Source: an uncultured Ruminococcus sp.
GTDB taxonomy: Bacteria > Bacillota > Clostridia > Oscillospirales > Ruminococcaceae
DNA: 15,211 nucleotides
Direction: 5' to 3'
Assembly (NCBI GenBank): GCA_902783235.1
Contig: CACZQG010000127.1
Location: forward strand, 1 to 15,211
Part shown: one piece after another, positions 15,154 to 15,211 of the stretch
Layout of the letters: every line of letters starts with the position of its first letter
How positions within the stretch are numbered: position 1 is the stretch's first letter
Notes under the pieces: generated by a model
What the model saw: the letters and a program-made list of their open reading frames with translations, nothing else
Databases searched by the model: none
What the model was told of the DNA's origin: nothing
Program-made: the position numbers and the translations under genes

Positions 15154-15211
15154 ATGCTTTTCAAAGCTGATTTTGCATTCGGGAGCGTTCGGGATATAAC
15201 CGCAGCGTTTC
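15154..15211 (+). CDS. Start of a gene, possibly a YqeG-type HAD phosphatase (partial)
   Basis: An ATG at 15154, with AGGCGG at 15141-15146 seven bases upstream, opens a frame that is uninterrupted to the window end: 19 complete codons beginning MLFKADFAFGSVRD and continuing ITAAF. The wording resembles the N-terminus of YqeG-family HAD IIIA phosphatases, which often begin with a phrase like LxPDxxxxSIxDI before the catalytic LDxDNTL, but that catalytic motif would lie beyond the window. YqeG also belongs genetically with the yqeH-yqeK genes in Bacillus, which makes the guess plausible. That a gene starts here is more certain than its identity. Confidence 0.5.
   Translation, partial: MLFKADFAFGSVRDITAAF

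Overview
The window reads as a stretch of chromosome from a Gram-positive anaerobe of the class Clostridia, most likely a Ruminococcus-like member of the Ruminococcaceae/Oscillospiraceae. This is inferred from gene order (plsX-rnc-Elp3-like radical SAM-smc-ftsY, and yhbY-nadD-yqeK-LCP-rsfS), from strong AAGGAGG-type ribosome binding sites, and from the style of the proteins. All genes lie on the + strand. Almost all are housekeeping genes; I see no defence system, phage, CRISPR array or biosynthetic cluster.

Region 1 (2-7969) is a tight, translationally coupled operon. After a possible gene tail come plsX (phospholipid synthesis), rnc (RNase III), a truncated Elp3-like radical SAM protein, smc (chromosome condensation), ftsY (SRP receptor) and a RdgB/HAM1 nucleotide-pool sanitiser. 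Gaps are 0-5 bases, or the genes overlap. The acpP gene often found between plsX and rnc is absent.

Region 2 (7970-8247) is the most unusual non-coding stretch. A run of strong hairpins, two of them capped by GCGAAGC, is followed by a roughly 140-base cloverleaf: an outer interrupted stem encloses three hairpins that nearly abut each other. It looks like a dispersed structured repeat or an undescribed structured RNA.

Region 3 (8248-12111) is a second coupled cluster: yhbY, nadD, yqeK, an LCP-family cell-wall ligase with a long Ser- and Gly/Tyr-rich repetitive tail, rsfS and a small membrane protein of unknown function. It links ribosome assembly and silencing with NAD synthesis, dinucleotide turnover and envelope assembly.

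Region 4 (12112-15211) begins with a roughly 90-base inverted-repeat element, flanked by an 8-base direct repeat, just before leuS. After leuS comes rpsU, a 57-residue bS21 gene with a near-consensus promoter, a structured leader that may occlude the ribosome binding site, and a clean intrinsic terminator. The window closes with an extended -10 promoter and the first 19 codons of a gene that may be a YqeG-type HAD phosphatase.

The best candidates for undescribed elements are non-coding: the cloverleaf repeat at 8069-8210, the MITE-like element at 12116-12220 and the rpsU leader at 14749-14851. All functional statements about them are inference.
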